A DNA stretch of 22,849 bases from DAOTUL01 sp034437435 (GTDB lineage Bacteria; Chloroflexota; Anaerolineae; Aggregatilineales; Phototrophicaceae), in the NCBI GenBank assembly GCA_964417785.1, contig CAYQJO010000046.1, positions 1-22,849 on the forward strand. Reading direction: 5' to 3'. This document shows positions 1 to 6,823 of the stretch, piece after piece; position 1 is the stretch's first letter; every line of letters begins with the position of its first letter. The notes under the pieces are model-generated. The model saw only the letters and a list, made by a program, of their open reading frames with translations, ran no database searches and was not told the DNA's origin. Made by a program: the position numbers and the translations under genes.

Positions 1-824
1 GCCGCCAGGATGCCGAGCAGCACCGCCGGTCCCCAGGCTGAACGGTCTACGATGATGGTCAGATTGTTGACCAGCTCCTCCGGCGTGCCGACGCGGCTGA
101 ACCAGTAGGCCAGCGCCAGATAGATGACCAGGGTCACGAGAATAGCCCCGATGGTGCCGATAGGAATGCTGCGGCGGGGATTGCGCAGGTTGCCCGACAT
201 ATTGACCCCGGCCAGGATGCCGGTCACGGCGGGGAAGAACACGGCAAACACACCCCAGAAACCGGCTGCCGGGAAGTCGCCCCATAGCTGCGGCTCCTGT
301 GTGAAACCGGCGCTGTTGCCAATGGCAAAACTGCCCAGCAGCACCGACGACAGCGAGATAACATGAATCGCCAGTATCAAGAACTGCGCCCGCGAGACCA
401 TGCGAGCGCTGATGGCGGCGATGGTGAAAGTGGCGGCAAAAGCGCCAAACACCACAACCGCTTCCGGGTGATCGGGAAAGATGCGCAGCCAGCCTTCGGA
501 GAAGGCGAAGATATAAAACGCCACCGAGATGGATTGTGCCAGGTAAAACGGCACACTCACGCTGCCGCTGACTTCCAGGCCGAGCGACTGTGAGATGATG
601 GAGAACGGGCCGCCCGCACGCACACGCATGTTGGTGGCGATAGAGGCGATGGACAGTCCGGTACTCAGGGTAATGACGTTGGAAAGCAGGATAATGGCGA
701 TGGTACCAGCGAGACCGGCGTTGCCGACCACCCAGCCGGTGCGGAGATACATCACCGCACCGAGAATGGTCAGGGTTGTCGGCATAAAGACACCGGTAAA
801 GGTGCCGAATTTGCGATCAAGCAC
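1..824 (-). CDS. Cation-chloride cotransporter (SLC12-type) / APC-superfamily permease, N-terminal part
   Basis: This is an open frame of about 274 codons that runs off the left edge, so the C-terminus is missing. The N-terminus reads RKFGTFTGVFMPTTLTILG, followed by MYLRTGWVVG. This is the first-helix signature of the SLC12 Na-K-Cl cotransporter family within the APC superfamily. Around residues 205-230 it has FFPAVTGILAGVNMSGNLR followed by NPRRSIP, the other family hallmark. The visible part contains at least six hydrophobic segments. Prokaryotic members are thought to move cations with chloride or amino acids; the substrate here cannot be told. I chose the GTG at 822-824 because it lies just before the conserved motif and a GAGG sits about 9 bases upstream. 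It overlaps the uxuA stop by 8 bases, which suggests translational coupling. Family call is confident; substrate is not. Confidence 0.8.
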   Translation of the reverse strand, partial: MLDRKFGTFTGVFMPTTLTILGAVMYLRTGWVVGNAGLAGTIAIILLSNVITLSTGLSIASIATNMRVRAGGPFSIISQSLGLEVSGSVSVPFYLAQSISVAFYIFAFSEGWLRIFPDHPEAVVVFGAFAATFTIAAISARMVSRAQFLILAIHVISLSSVLLGSFAIGNSAGFTQEPQLWGDFPAAGFWGVFAVFFPAVTGILAGVNMSGNLRNPRRSIPIGTIGAILVTLVIYLALAYWFSRVGTPEELVNNLTIIVDRSAWGPAVLLGILA

Positions 825-1851
825 GCCCGATGGCCTCGATCAAGCCATAGAGGTAGGTGGCACCCAGGGCGCGGTCGTACAGGCCGTAACCGGGCCGTCC
901 GGTCTCGCCCCAGATCATGCGACCATGATCGGGGCGGATGGGACCGTTGAACCCGCCTTCAATCAGCGCCTGGACGACCGCATACATATCCACGCTGCCG
1001 AACTCTGACGGGTGCTTGGCTTCGTGGAAGTCGTGCTGGCCGGTGATCTTGACGTTGCGAGCGTGGGCGAAGTTGACCCGGTTGGCAAAGCGGCGAGCCA
1101 TCGCCGGGACGTCGTTATCGGCTGATGCGCCCAGCGATCCGGTGCAGAAGGTCAGACCGTTGTGCGGTGAGTCGACTACATCCAGCAGGCGTTGCAGTGT
1201 GTCGGCATCGCGGACGATGCGCGGCAGGCCGAAGATCGACCAGGGCGGATCGTCCGGGTGAATGCCCATATAGACTCCGGCTTCCTCTGCCACCGGCACC
1301 ACCGCCTTGAGGAAGTAGGCCAGATTCTGGAACAGGGCTTCTTCGTCCACCGATTCGTACTGCTTCAGCAGGTCTTTGAGTTCGTCGGCGGTGTAGGCAT
1401 CGCCCCAACCGGGCAGGCCGCCGGTGCCTTCGGAGAGGTCGATCTTTTGTAGATCGTCGTTGGCGAAGCTGAGTGCGGTCGTGCCATCGGGGAAGAGGCG
1501 TTCCAGGTCGGTACGTGTCCAGTCGAAGACCGGCATGAAGTTATAGCACAGCACCGGGATACCGGTCTTGCCCAGATTGCGAATGCTCTCCTGGTAGGCT
1601 TCGATGTATCGGTCGCGCTCCGGCAGTCCCAGTTTGATCGCTTCATGGACCGGGATGCTTTCGACAACGGCGAATTCCAGTCCCGCCGCCTCGATCTCGG
1701 CTTTGCGGGCCATGATCTCGTCCAGCGGCCAGACCTCGCCCGGTTTACGATGGTGCAGCGCCGTCACAATACCAGTCATAGCCGGTATCTGGCGGATATA
1801 TTCTAATGTGACCGGATCGTCCGGCCCGTACCAGCGCATGGTGAGTTGCAT
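817..1851 (-). CDS. uxuA: Mannonate dehydratase
   Basis: UxuA (EC 4.2.1.8) dehydrates D-mannonate to 2-keto-3-deoxy-D-gluconate in cytoplasmic glucuronate breakdown. The 344-residue product starts MRWYGPDDPV at residue 5, then TGIVTALHH (26-34) and CYNFMPVFDWTRTDL (102-116), all characteristic of the family. Likely metal and active-site residues are H198 in GIHPDDPP, C236 in FCTGS, H263 in FAHARN, and D308-H309 in RPDHGR. It is shorter than the enterobacterial enzyme, which has extra internal insertions; the shorter form is common in Gram-positive bacteria and Chloroflexota. An AGGAG lies 8 bases upstream of the ATG (1860-1864). No other hexuronate genes (uxaC, uxuB, kdgK) are in the window. 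Its neighbours are membrane and envelope genes, so its place at the end of this run is unexpected; the downstream transporter overlaps it. Confidence 0.93.
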   Translation of the reverse strand: MQLTMRWYGPDDPVTLEYIRQIPAMTGIVTALHHRKPGEVWPLDEIMARKAEIEAAGLEFAVVESIPVHEAIKLGLPERDRYIEAYQESIRNLGKTGIPVLCYNFMPVFDWTRTDLERLFPDGTTALSFANDDLQKIDLSEGTGGLPGWGDAYTADELKDLLKQYESVDEEALFQNLAYFLKAVVPVAEEAGVYMGIHPDDPPWSIFGLPRIVRDADTLQRLLDVVDSPHNGLTFCTGSLGASADNDVPAMARRFANRVNFAHARNVKITGQHDFHEAKHPSEFGSVDMYAVVQALIEGGFNGPIRPDHGRMIWGETGRPGYGLYDRALGATYLYGLIEAIGRA

Positions 1852-1884
1852 GCTGTCGTCTCCTGTATGTGTGAAAAACTCTCG

Positions 1885-2559
1885 CTATTGTACCGCAACC
1901 TGGCGCTGACGGATGGGTTGACCAATCAGAATGTCGATTTGCGCTGTCGCGCCGACCACATCCGACAGGGCGTTCAACGCACCGGGGGGGATAAGCGCTT
2001 GCGGCCAGGGTTGCAGCGCCACCGCGCTCGGTGCAATCGTGGCCCCGGCGGGGATATAGTCGATGGCGACCGCGATCATGGTCAATTCACGGATGTCCGT
2101 CGTGACCGGGGGACAGTCACCCGGCATGGGCAGAAAGCCCGATCCGGCGGTGCGGCGAGCGATGATCGGTTGAATGATCGGCTCGTAGCAGTCGATGTCC
2201 ACCAGCGAGACCTGGTTAATCACAGCGTCCAGGTCGGTGAGTGCGCTCAAGGGAGCGGCGGCTTGCGGCCAGCTTTGCACGGCGACGGCTTCCGGTGGTA
2301 TCGCCATACCGGCAGGAATCGGTTGGACGGCGACCACCAGCGCCACCCAGGGTTCGGCGGTGTCGGTTGCTGTGGCAGTAGGGGTATCGGTCGCCGTCGC
2401 AGTGGGCGTGACGCTCGGCGTCGCAGTGGGTATGGTGGGCGTGATGGTGCGCGGTGGTCGGGTGGGCAGCACCCGTGTTGAGACCAGTTCGACCGCCGGT
2501 TGGCTGCCACATGCGGCGAGGATGAAGATCAGGATAAATCGTTTCAGTTTCGATACCAT
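1885..2559 (-). CDS. Lipoprotein with two SAF (CpaB-like) domains
   Basis: The 224-residue product has a basic N-terminus, a short hydrophobic segment and a lipobox L14-A15-A16-C17, so it is probably lipidated at Cys17 and held outside the membrane. Residues 31-69 are a Thr/Pro/Ala-rich linker with TPTATATDT-type repeats. Two similar domains follow, about 73-134 and 161-220. Each has the pattern I-P-A-G-x-x-I-x-P-x-A-V-x-x-Q-x-W-P-Q-A and ends with a G/EP-I motif. This matches the SAF fold of CpaB/RcpC pilus-assembly proteins and the antifreeze/flagellar FlgA family. CpaB normally has one SAF region and a membrane helix rather than a lipobox. The two copies align with each other, which points to an internal duplication. 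No pilus genes are visible nearby. The start has only a weak ribosome-binding site and lies 25 bases after the DUF4013 gene. Function is unknown. Confidence 0.75.
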   Translation of the reverse strand: MVSKLKRFILIFILAACGSQPAVELVSTRVLPTRPPRTITPTIPTATPSVTPTATATDTPTATATDTAEPWVALVVAVQPIPAGMAIPPEAVAVQSWPQAAAPLSALTDLDAVINQVSLVDIDCYEPIIQPIIARRTAGSGFLPMPGDCPPVTTDIRELTMIAVAIDYIPAGATIAPSAVALQPWPQALIPPGALNALSDVVGATAQIDILIGQPIRQRQVAVQ

Positions 2560-2584
2560 ATCAACCAGTCAATGATCCAGCGAA

Positions 2585-3277
2585 TCATGCCACACGGTGC
2601 TGGTGGGCGTCAAATTTATCGACGTAACGGGCGTATTGACCCAGGAAATAAGCCTGGACTGGCAGGGCCATGGTAGCGGCAGCGATCCACCCGATGCAGG
2701 GGACGATGCCGATCAAGAAGAACACCAGGGCGATGACCAGTGCGCCCAGGAACCACTGCCCGGTGAACGCGCCCAGGCTCAGCGCCGTGTGATACAGTTT
2801 ACCCGCCTGCAAGAATACCTCCGCCGACCCGGTCCGGGCGTAGCGCGAGACCCCTACCGCCAGCATCGACCAGGAGAGCGCCAGATAGCCCAGACTGATC
2901 GGTCCCAGGCAGCATAACATCGACAGCGACAACAGCCCACCGGCGGTAGTATCGGTCAGGAATCCGGGTATGGTGTACATGCAGCAGCCAAGCAGAATCA
3001 GCGGCAAATTGAAGATAATCATCGCCAGCAGGATGTTGGCACCGTTTTGCAAGCGTTCGGTCAATGTGTTCCATACCGGCAGGATCACCGGCACATCCCG
3101 GCGGCGGTTCTCGACGATCTCCGCCGCATAACCGAGCAGCACACACAGCGGCAGCAGGCCCAGGCCGATCACCGGCAGCAAAATCACGCTGGCAAAGGCC
3201 AGAGCCGTCACCACGACCAGTTTGTTCAACCAGTCGGGATCGTCGAATGCGTAAGTGAAGGCGCGTCCCAGGTCCAT
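2585..3277 (-). CDS. DUF4013-family multi-pass membrane protein
   Basis: This is a 230-residue integral membrane protein with about five or six hydrophobic segments. The N-terminal pattern AFTYAFDDPDWLNK, followed by a long hydrophobic stretch and GYAAEIVENRRRDVPVILP, matches DUF4013. That family is widespread in archaea and Chloroflexota and has no known biochemical role. The C-terminal part includes a G-x-C-x-G-W-type turn (IVPCIGWIAA) before the last helix. The ATG follows the stop of the thioredoxin gene by 3 bases, so the two are almost certainly cotranscribed. It may be part of an envelope complex with the adjacent thioredoxin-like, propeller and permease proteins; that is inference from gene order only. 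Confidence 0.75.
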   Translation of the reverse strand: MDLGRAFTYAFDDPDWLNKLVVVTALAFASVILLPVIGLGLLPLCVLLGYAAEIVENRRRDVPVILPVWNTLTERLQNGANILLAMIIFNLPLILLGCCMYTIPGFLTDTTAGGLLSLSMLCCLGPISLGYLALSWSMLAVGVSRYARTGSAEVFLQAGKLYHTALSLGAFTGQWFLGALVIALVFFLIGIVPCIGWIAAATMALPVQAYFLGQYARYVDKFDAHQHRVA

Positions 3278-3280
3278 AGT

Positions 3281-3853
3281 TCAACCGCTCTGCGCGTCCT
3301 CAAGATACAGGTACAGATCATCGAGTGTCACCGCGCCCAGCTTGAAATACACCACCGCACCGCTGCCATCGATGATATAGGTGGTCGGCAGGCCGGGGAC
3401 GGAGTAATCGCTGAGCAGATCGGAATCAGTATCCAGCAGCACCGGCAAATCGCTCACCTCGATGTCGTCCAGGAAGTCACGGATGGCACCGGCCTGCTCA
3501 CCCTGGTTGACGGCCAGGACAACCGCCCCATCGTCGCCCTGCTCCTGGACGAACTGCTCCAGTGCTGGCATCTCGGCGGCACACGGCGGGCAGTCTGTGC
3601 GCCAGAAGTTGAGAAACACCGGACGACCGGCGAAATCGGACAGGCGCACGGCGTCGCCATCCAGTGACGGCAGCGTGAAATCATCAGCCTGCCGGTCTTC
3701 CAGGGATTGGGGAGCCTGCGGTTCAAACGGTGAGGCCGGTTCGTCGCGTTCTTCCGACAGCAGCACCGCCGCCGCCATCACCAGACCGGTCAACCCGGTG
3801 ACAAGAAACATAATCAGCAGCGGCGAGACGCCGCGTGGTTTTTCCTCGGTCAT
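3281..3853 (-). CDS. Membrane-anchored TlpA/ResA-like thioredoxin-fold protein
   Basis: The 190-residue product has one N-terminal transmembrane segment (about 11-33), a flexible acidic/Pro-rich linker (34-52) and a thioredoxin fold (about 55-188) facing outside the membrane. The redox motif is C88-P-P-C91 in FLNFWRTDCPPC. TlpA/ResA proteins more often have CxPC with E, G or V in the second position. The cis-proline is P156 in GLPTTYIID. The opening DFTLPSLDGDAVRLSDFAG is typical of TlpA/AhpC-TSA proteins. The probable role is thiol reduction or oxidation of envelope proteins, for example heme or copper maturation factors, but no such client is nearby. A GAGG 6 bases upstream of the ATG overlaps the stop of the preceding gene; the gap is 3 bases. 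Confidence 0.88.
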   Translation of the reverse strand: MTEEKPRGVSPLLIMFLVTGLTGLVMAAAVLLSEERDEPASPFEPQAPQSLEDRQADDFTLPSLDGDAVRLSDFAGRPVFLNFWRTDCPPCAAEMPALEQFVQEQGDDGAVVLAVNQGEQAGAIRDFLDDIEVSDLPVLLDTDSDLLSDYSVPGLPTTYIIDGSGAVVYFKLGAVTLDDLYLYLEDAQSG

Positions 3854-3856
3854 GCT

Positions 3857-4972
3857 TTACCTCGCTACCCATAATGGGCGTTCACCGTTGTCGGTGATGC
3901 GTGTCAACTTGCGCGTCTCTATATTATACGTCCAGACTTCCGGTCTGCCGCCACTGAAAATCTCGCCTTCGTCGTTAAGCTGCTGGAAGCGCTGCATGAC
4001 AAGCTGTGTGCCGTCGGCATTCCACGAGAAGAAAAAGGTGCTGAAGCGCTCATCCACGATCAACGGGCTGATCTCACTCGTCACCATGTCGCGCAGGTAT
4101 ACCTGGGTGCCGCGTGTGAAGCGTTCGTCCAGGTAGCGGCGGCCTACCGCCACATAGCGCCCGTCCGGTGTCCAGGCGGTCGATTGATCGTCGGCCTGCT
4201 CGCTTGGATCGGTCAAGACCTGCATGGTGCCGGTTTCCAGGTCCACGATTTGCAGATAAGCACGGGCCTGCACTCCATCCAGAATGATCTCCGGGTAGAT
4301 GAGGCTGGACCCGTCCGGCGCTAATGTCCCGACCACGCCGAAATCGCTCTGGATGAACAGCACGTCTTCGTTGGTGAAATCGTAGACCATGATGCCTGTC
4401 TCTGTGTTTTCGTAGAAAGCCAGATGCGAGCCATCGGCGGACCACGTCGGGCTGTAGCCGTTGAGTTCGCTGTCGTCGAACAGGGCGTAGGTGGTTCCGG
4501 CCTCGCGGTCGAGAATCCATACCCGGTCGCGGCCCGCACCCAATCCCAGGGCGGTGTTCAACTGCCGCCGCTGGTAGGCGATGATCTGCGGGTTGGACGG
4601 ATCAAAGCGCGGCGTGGTGCATACAGCGTCCTGCATCAGGCAGTTGGTGATCTGTGTGGTGACATCGCTGCGCAGGTCCAGCAGCATGATCTCCAATGAA
4701 CCGTTCTCGTTGTTTTGCAGCGTATAGGCGATATACTGGCCGTCGCCGCTGACATCGAAATCGAAGACGCTGCCGTTTTCGACATCGGTGATCCGCTCAG
4801 CGTCGTCAGGATCATCTACCGGGGCCAGCCACAGGTTGTATACGCCGAAGTTGTCAATGCGCAGGAAGGCCACCCGCAGTGATGGCTCCGAGATGCCGAA
4901 AAATGCTGTCAGCCCGATTGCCGTTACCAGCAGCAGGATCACGGCCAGGACAACACGATCAAAGCGGGTCAT
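3857..4972 (-). CDS. Membrane-anchored TolB-like / PD40 beta-propeller protein
   Basis: The 371-residue product has one N-terminal membrane segment (about 7-26) and then a repeat domain with the PD40/WD40-like signature: a hydrophobic strand, S/P-D-G and a second strand. Clear units have DG at 77-78 (SGDGQYIAY), 180-181 (SADGSHLAFY), 220-221 (APDGSSLIY), 270-271 (TPDGRYVAV) and 320-321 (NADGTQLVM). The fold is probably a six-bladed propeller held at the outer face of the membrane, useful as a protein-interaction platform. C111 and C118 could form a local disulfide, which would fit the neighbouring thioredoxin gene; this is inference. Its ATG overlaps the stop of the DUF1980 gene by 4 bases (ATGA), a sign of translational coupling. 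Confidence 0.82.
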   Translation of the reverse strand: MTRFDRVVLAVILLLVTAIGLTAFFGISEPSLRVAFLRIDNFGVYNLWLAPVDDPDDAERITDVENGSVFDFDVSGDGQYIAYTLQNNENGSLEIMLLDLRSDVTTQITNCLMQDAVCTTPRFDPSNPQIIAYQRRQLNTALGLGAGRDRVWILDREAGTTYALFDDSELNGYSPTWSADGSHLAFYENTETGIMVYDFTNEDVLFIQSDFGVVGTLAPDGSSLIYPEIILDGVQARAYLQIVDLETGTMQVLTDPSEQADDQSTAWTPDGRYVAVGRRYLDERFTRGTQVYLRDMVTSEISPLIVDERFSTFFFSWNADGTQLVMQRFQQLNDEGEIFSGGRPEVWTYNIETRKLTRITDNGERPLWVAR

Positions 4973-5676
4973 GGATAGAGATACGGATGTTCCGGGACAT
5001 CGATCACGCTGACGCGCTCGGCCTGAAGAATGGGTGTTTTCATATCACGGAATAGGCCGGCCTCAAATGCACCGCGTACCTGCACCCATTCACCGTCAGC
5101 GATGGTGTCGAATTCGGGCCAGTAGACCGGCAGGCCGATAGCGGAGGCGTCAGCAACACAGCAGCTTACGGTGAAACGGGCCACCATGGCATGATCGGGT
5201 GGGAAATCGGGTTCGCGGTAGATGAAGCCGGAGAATTCCGCTGGTTGTCCGTCGAAGCTGGCGGTGGTGGCCGTGCCGGAGAACACGCGCATCCAGTCCA
5301 GGATATTGCGTGAGAGCGGGTCTTTGGTGGCGGCACTGGCGACATTGTACTCAGCGACGGTCAGACTGATGTTGCCGTTGACGGCCTGTGCGCCGAGTGG
5401 CTGCGAAGGGATCAATGTGCCAAAGACCAGCGGCAGCGCCACGATGGCGATCACCGGCCACTGGATGGTGGTGCGGTCGCCGTGCAGGACGGGTGCTGCG
5501 CCGCGCAGCAGGGCGTTGGCACTGGCGATCCCCAGCGTGGCGAACAGGATCACAGCAACATACGACAGCCACGCAAAACGGGTGTTGATGTAGTTGGTCA
5601 GGTTGCCGGTCAGGATGTTGATGGCGAAATACAGCGCGAGCGCCAGTAAAACAAAGACTTTAAACCAATCGCGCAT
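4969..5676 (-). CDS. TIGR03943/DUF1980 family membrane protein, permease partner (YcgQ-like)
   Basis: The 235-residue product has two or three N-terminal membrane segments (about 5-24, 36-57 and 74-90) and a soluble C-terminal domain. Family features are the domain with FSGFIYREPDF, the Cys pair in FTVSCCVADA (C172, C173), GEWVQVRG, and the C-terminal tail EHPYLYP. In many bacteria this family is encoded beside a DUF318 permease, as here. The Cys pair suggests metal or thiol binding; the transported species is unknown. The ATG overlaps the last base of the permease stop (TAATG), and a GGAGG lies 6 bases upstream, so the two should be made in a fixed ratio. Confidence 0.87.
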   Translation of the reverse strand: MRDWFKVFVLLALALYFAINILTGNLTNYINTRFAWLSYVAVILFATLGIASANALLRGAAPVLHGDRTTIQWPVIAIVALPLVFGTLIPSQPLGAQAVNGNISLTVAEYNVASAATKDPLSRNILDWMRVFSGTATTASFDGQPAEFSGFIYREPDFPPDHAMVARFTVSCCVADASAIGLPVYWPEFDTIADGEWVQVRGAFEAGLFRDMKTPILQAERVSVIDVPEHPYLYP

Positions 5677-6665
5677 TAGAATCCTCCGATCAGGTTTAGC
5701 CCAAGTCCGATGAGCATGGTCATCAACAGCGGCAGCAAGATGAGATAAGCCACGACTTTGCGCTGGAACACGCCCATGAACATGAGTGTACTTTTGATGT
5801 CCACCATCGGGCCAAAAGTGAGAAAGGCGACAATCGAACCGTTGGTGAAGGTGCCGGTAAAGGCCAGCGCCAGGAACGAGTCAACGGTCGAGCAGACACT
5901 CAGCACAAAGGCCAGCAGTTGCATGACGATGACCGAGATCAATGGGCCTTCGCCCAGGGCCAGCAGCGTCTCCTGCGAGACCAGGGTTTGCATCCCCGCC
6001 GCCATCAGCGAGCCGATGATCAGAAAGCGTCCCATATCGAAAAAATCATCGGTGGCGATTTGCGCAGCAGTCATGATCCGGCTGCCCATGCGCGGCTTGA
6101 GTTGAATCTGCGATGATTTGAGGCCGCTGCCGCCGCTCACAGGTGCGAATGAGGTCGGGCGCAGCACTTCCTGCGGACGGGCGGCGAAGGCGAACAACAC
6201 GCCGACCGTCAGCGCCACCCCGGCGGTAATCAGCACACGGGCGATCAAGATTGGCCCAAAACCGAACGCGATATAGGTGCTGACGAGTACAATCGGGTTC
6301 ATCACCGGGGCCGCCAGCAAGAAAGCCACCCCGACCGACATCGGCAGTCCTTTGGTGAACAGCCGCCGTGTGACCGGCACCACACCGCACTCGCACACCG
6401 GAAAGGCGAAACCCATAAATGTCCCGGAGACGGTCGCCAGTAATGGATTGCGCGGAATCCAACGCACGATGTCCTCACGGGTGATAAATACTTCCAACAT
6501 CCCGCTGACCATCGACCCCATGAGCAGGAACGGCACCGCTTCGATGAAGATGCCCAGAAAACGGGTGCTGAAAATGCCCAGTTGCCCGCTGAGTTGGGCC
6601 AGCAGTGCGGCAGCGATCACCGCCATGACAACCAGCCACGAGAACCCTTCACGGATTGTCTGCAT
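5676..6665 (-). CDS. DUF318/ArsP_1-type permease (UPF0718, YraQ/YcgR-like)
   Basis: This 329-residue membrane protein has about eight hydrophobic segments in two halves, joined by a soluble loop (about 163-205). The conserved C91-x-C93 in FPVCECGVVPVTRRL, AAPVMNP (118-124), SVCSTVDSF (256-264) and GPMVDIKS (285-292) place it in the DUF318 family. This family includes ArsP, which exports organoarsenicals, and YraQ/YcgR of unknown substrate. The paired Cys near a pore-lining segment suggests that a thiol-binding or metal species could be the cargo; that is inference. It is the first gene of the minus-strand run, with GGAGG 4 bases before its ATG (6670-6674). The promoter should lie in the 158-base divergent region shared with the plus-strand secreted protein. 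Confidence 0.9.
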   Translation of the reverse strand: MQTIREGFSWLVVMAVIAAALLAQLSGQLGIFSTRFLGIFIEAVPFLLMGSMVSGMLEVFITREDIVRWIPRNPLLATVSGTFMGFAFPVCECGVVPVTRRLFTKGLPMSVGVAFLLAAPVMNPIVLVSTYIAFGFGPILIARVLITAGVALTVGVLFAFAARPQEVLRPTSFAPVSGGSGLKSSQIQLKPRMGSRIMTAAQIATDDFFDMGRFLIIGSLMAAGMQTLVSQETLLALGEGPLISVIVMQLLAFVLSVCSTVDSFLALAFTGTFTNGSIVAFLTFGPMVDIKSTLMFMGVFQRKVVAYLILLPLLMTMLIGLGLNLIGGF

Positions 6666-6692
6666 GGCACCTCCGCAATCCAGTTGACGGTA

Positions 6693-6698
6693 ATGGTA
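6693..6698 (-). promoter_or_regulatory. Possible extended -10 for the permease operon
   Basis: Reading the minus strand, TGC is followed by TACCAT (4 of 6 matches to TATAAT) about 28 bases before the permease ATG. No good -35 element is seen, so this is only a candidate. Confidence 0.25.
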
Positions 6699-6733
6699 GC
6701 ACAGTTGCGTCAGACTGTAGAAGTGCGTAGGCG

Positions 6734-6751
6734 GACCGTAGATTAACGGTC
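6734..6751. promoter_or_regulatory. Inverted repeat GACCGT-N6-ACGGTC, candidate operator
   Basis: A perfect 6-base inverted repeat with a 6-base AT-rich spacer lies 28 bases upstream of the TATAAT serving the plus-strand gene. ACGGT also occurs at 6687-6691 within TTGACGGTAA, on the other side of the intergenic region. The arrangement fits a dimeric repressor or activator site for either divergent gene. No regulator gene is adjacent. Confidence 0.4.
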
Positions 6752-6778
6752 AAGTAACAAACTCTTCATTTGGTTTAG

Positions 6779-6784
6779 TATAAT
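6779..6784 (+). promoter_or_regulatory. -10 box TATAAT of the PA14/SH3b gene
   Basis: A perfect TATAAT lies 39 bases upstream of the ATG in the most AT-rich part of the intergenic region. The -35 region is poor (TAACAA-like at 6755-6760, 18-base spacing), so an activator may help. A strong AGGAG at 6811-6815, 8 bases before ATG 6824, fixes the start. Confidence 0.6.
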
Positions 6785-6823
6785 AGTATACGCGGCAGAT
6801 GACTGAATTGAGGAGATTTTGAG

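Noticed and set aside
2350..2480. Possible DNA tandem repeat or CRISPR-like array
   Set aside because: The repetitive look comes from Thr/Pro/Ala codons of the lipoprotein linker; there are no spacers or regular repeat units.
1846..2481. Plus-strand frame opposite the SAF lipoprotein
   Set aside because: Its product is a low-complexity Arg/Gly-rich sequence caused by the reverse of the Thr/Pro linker and SAF codons.
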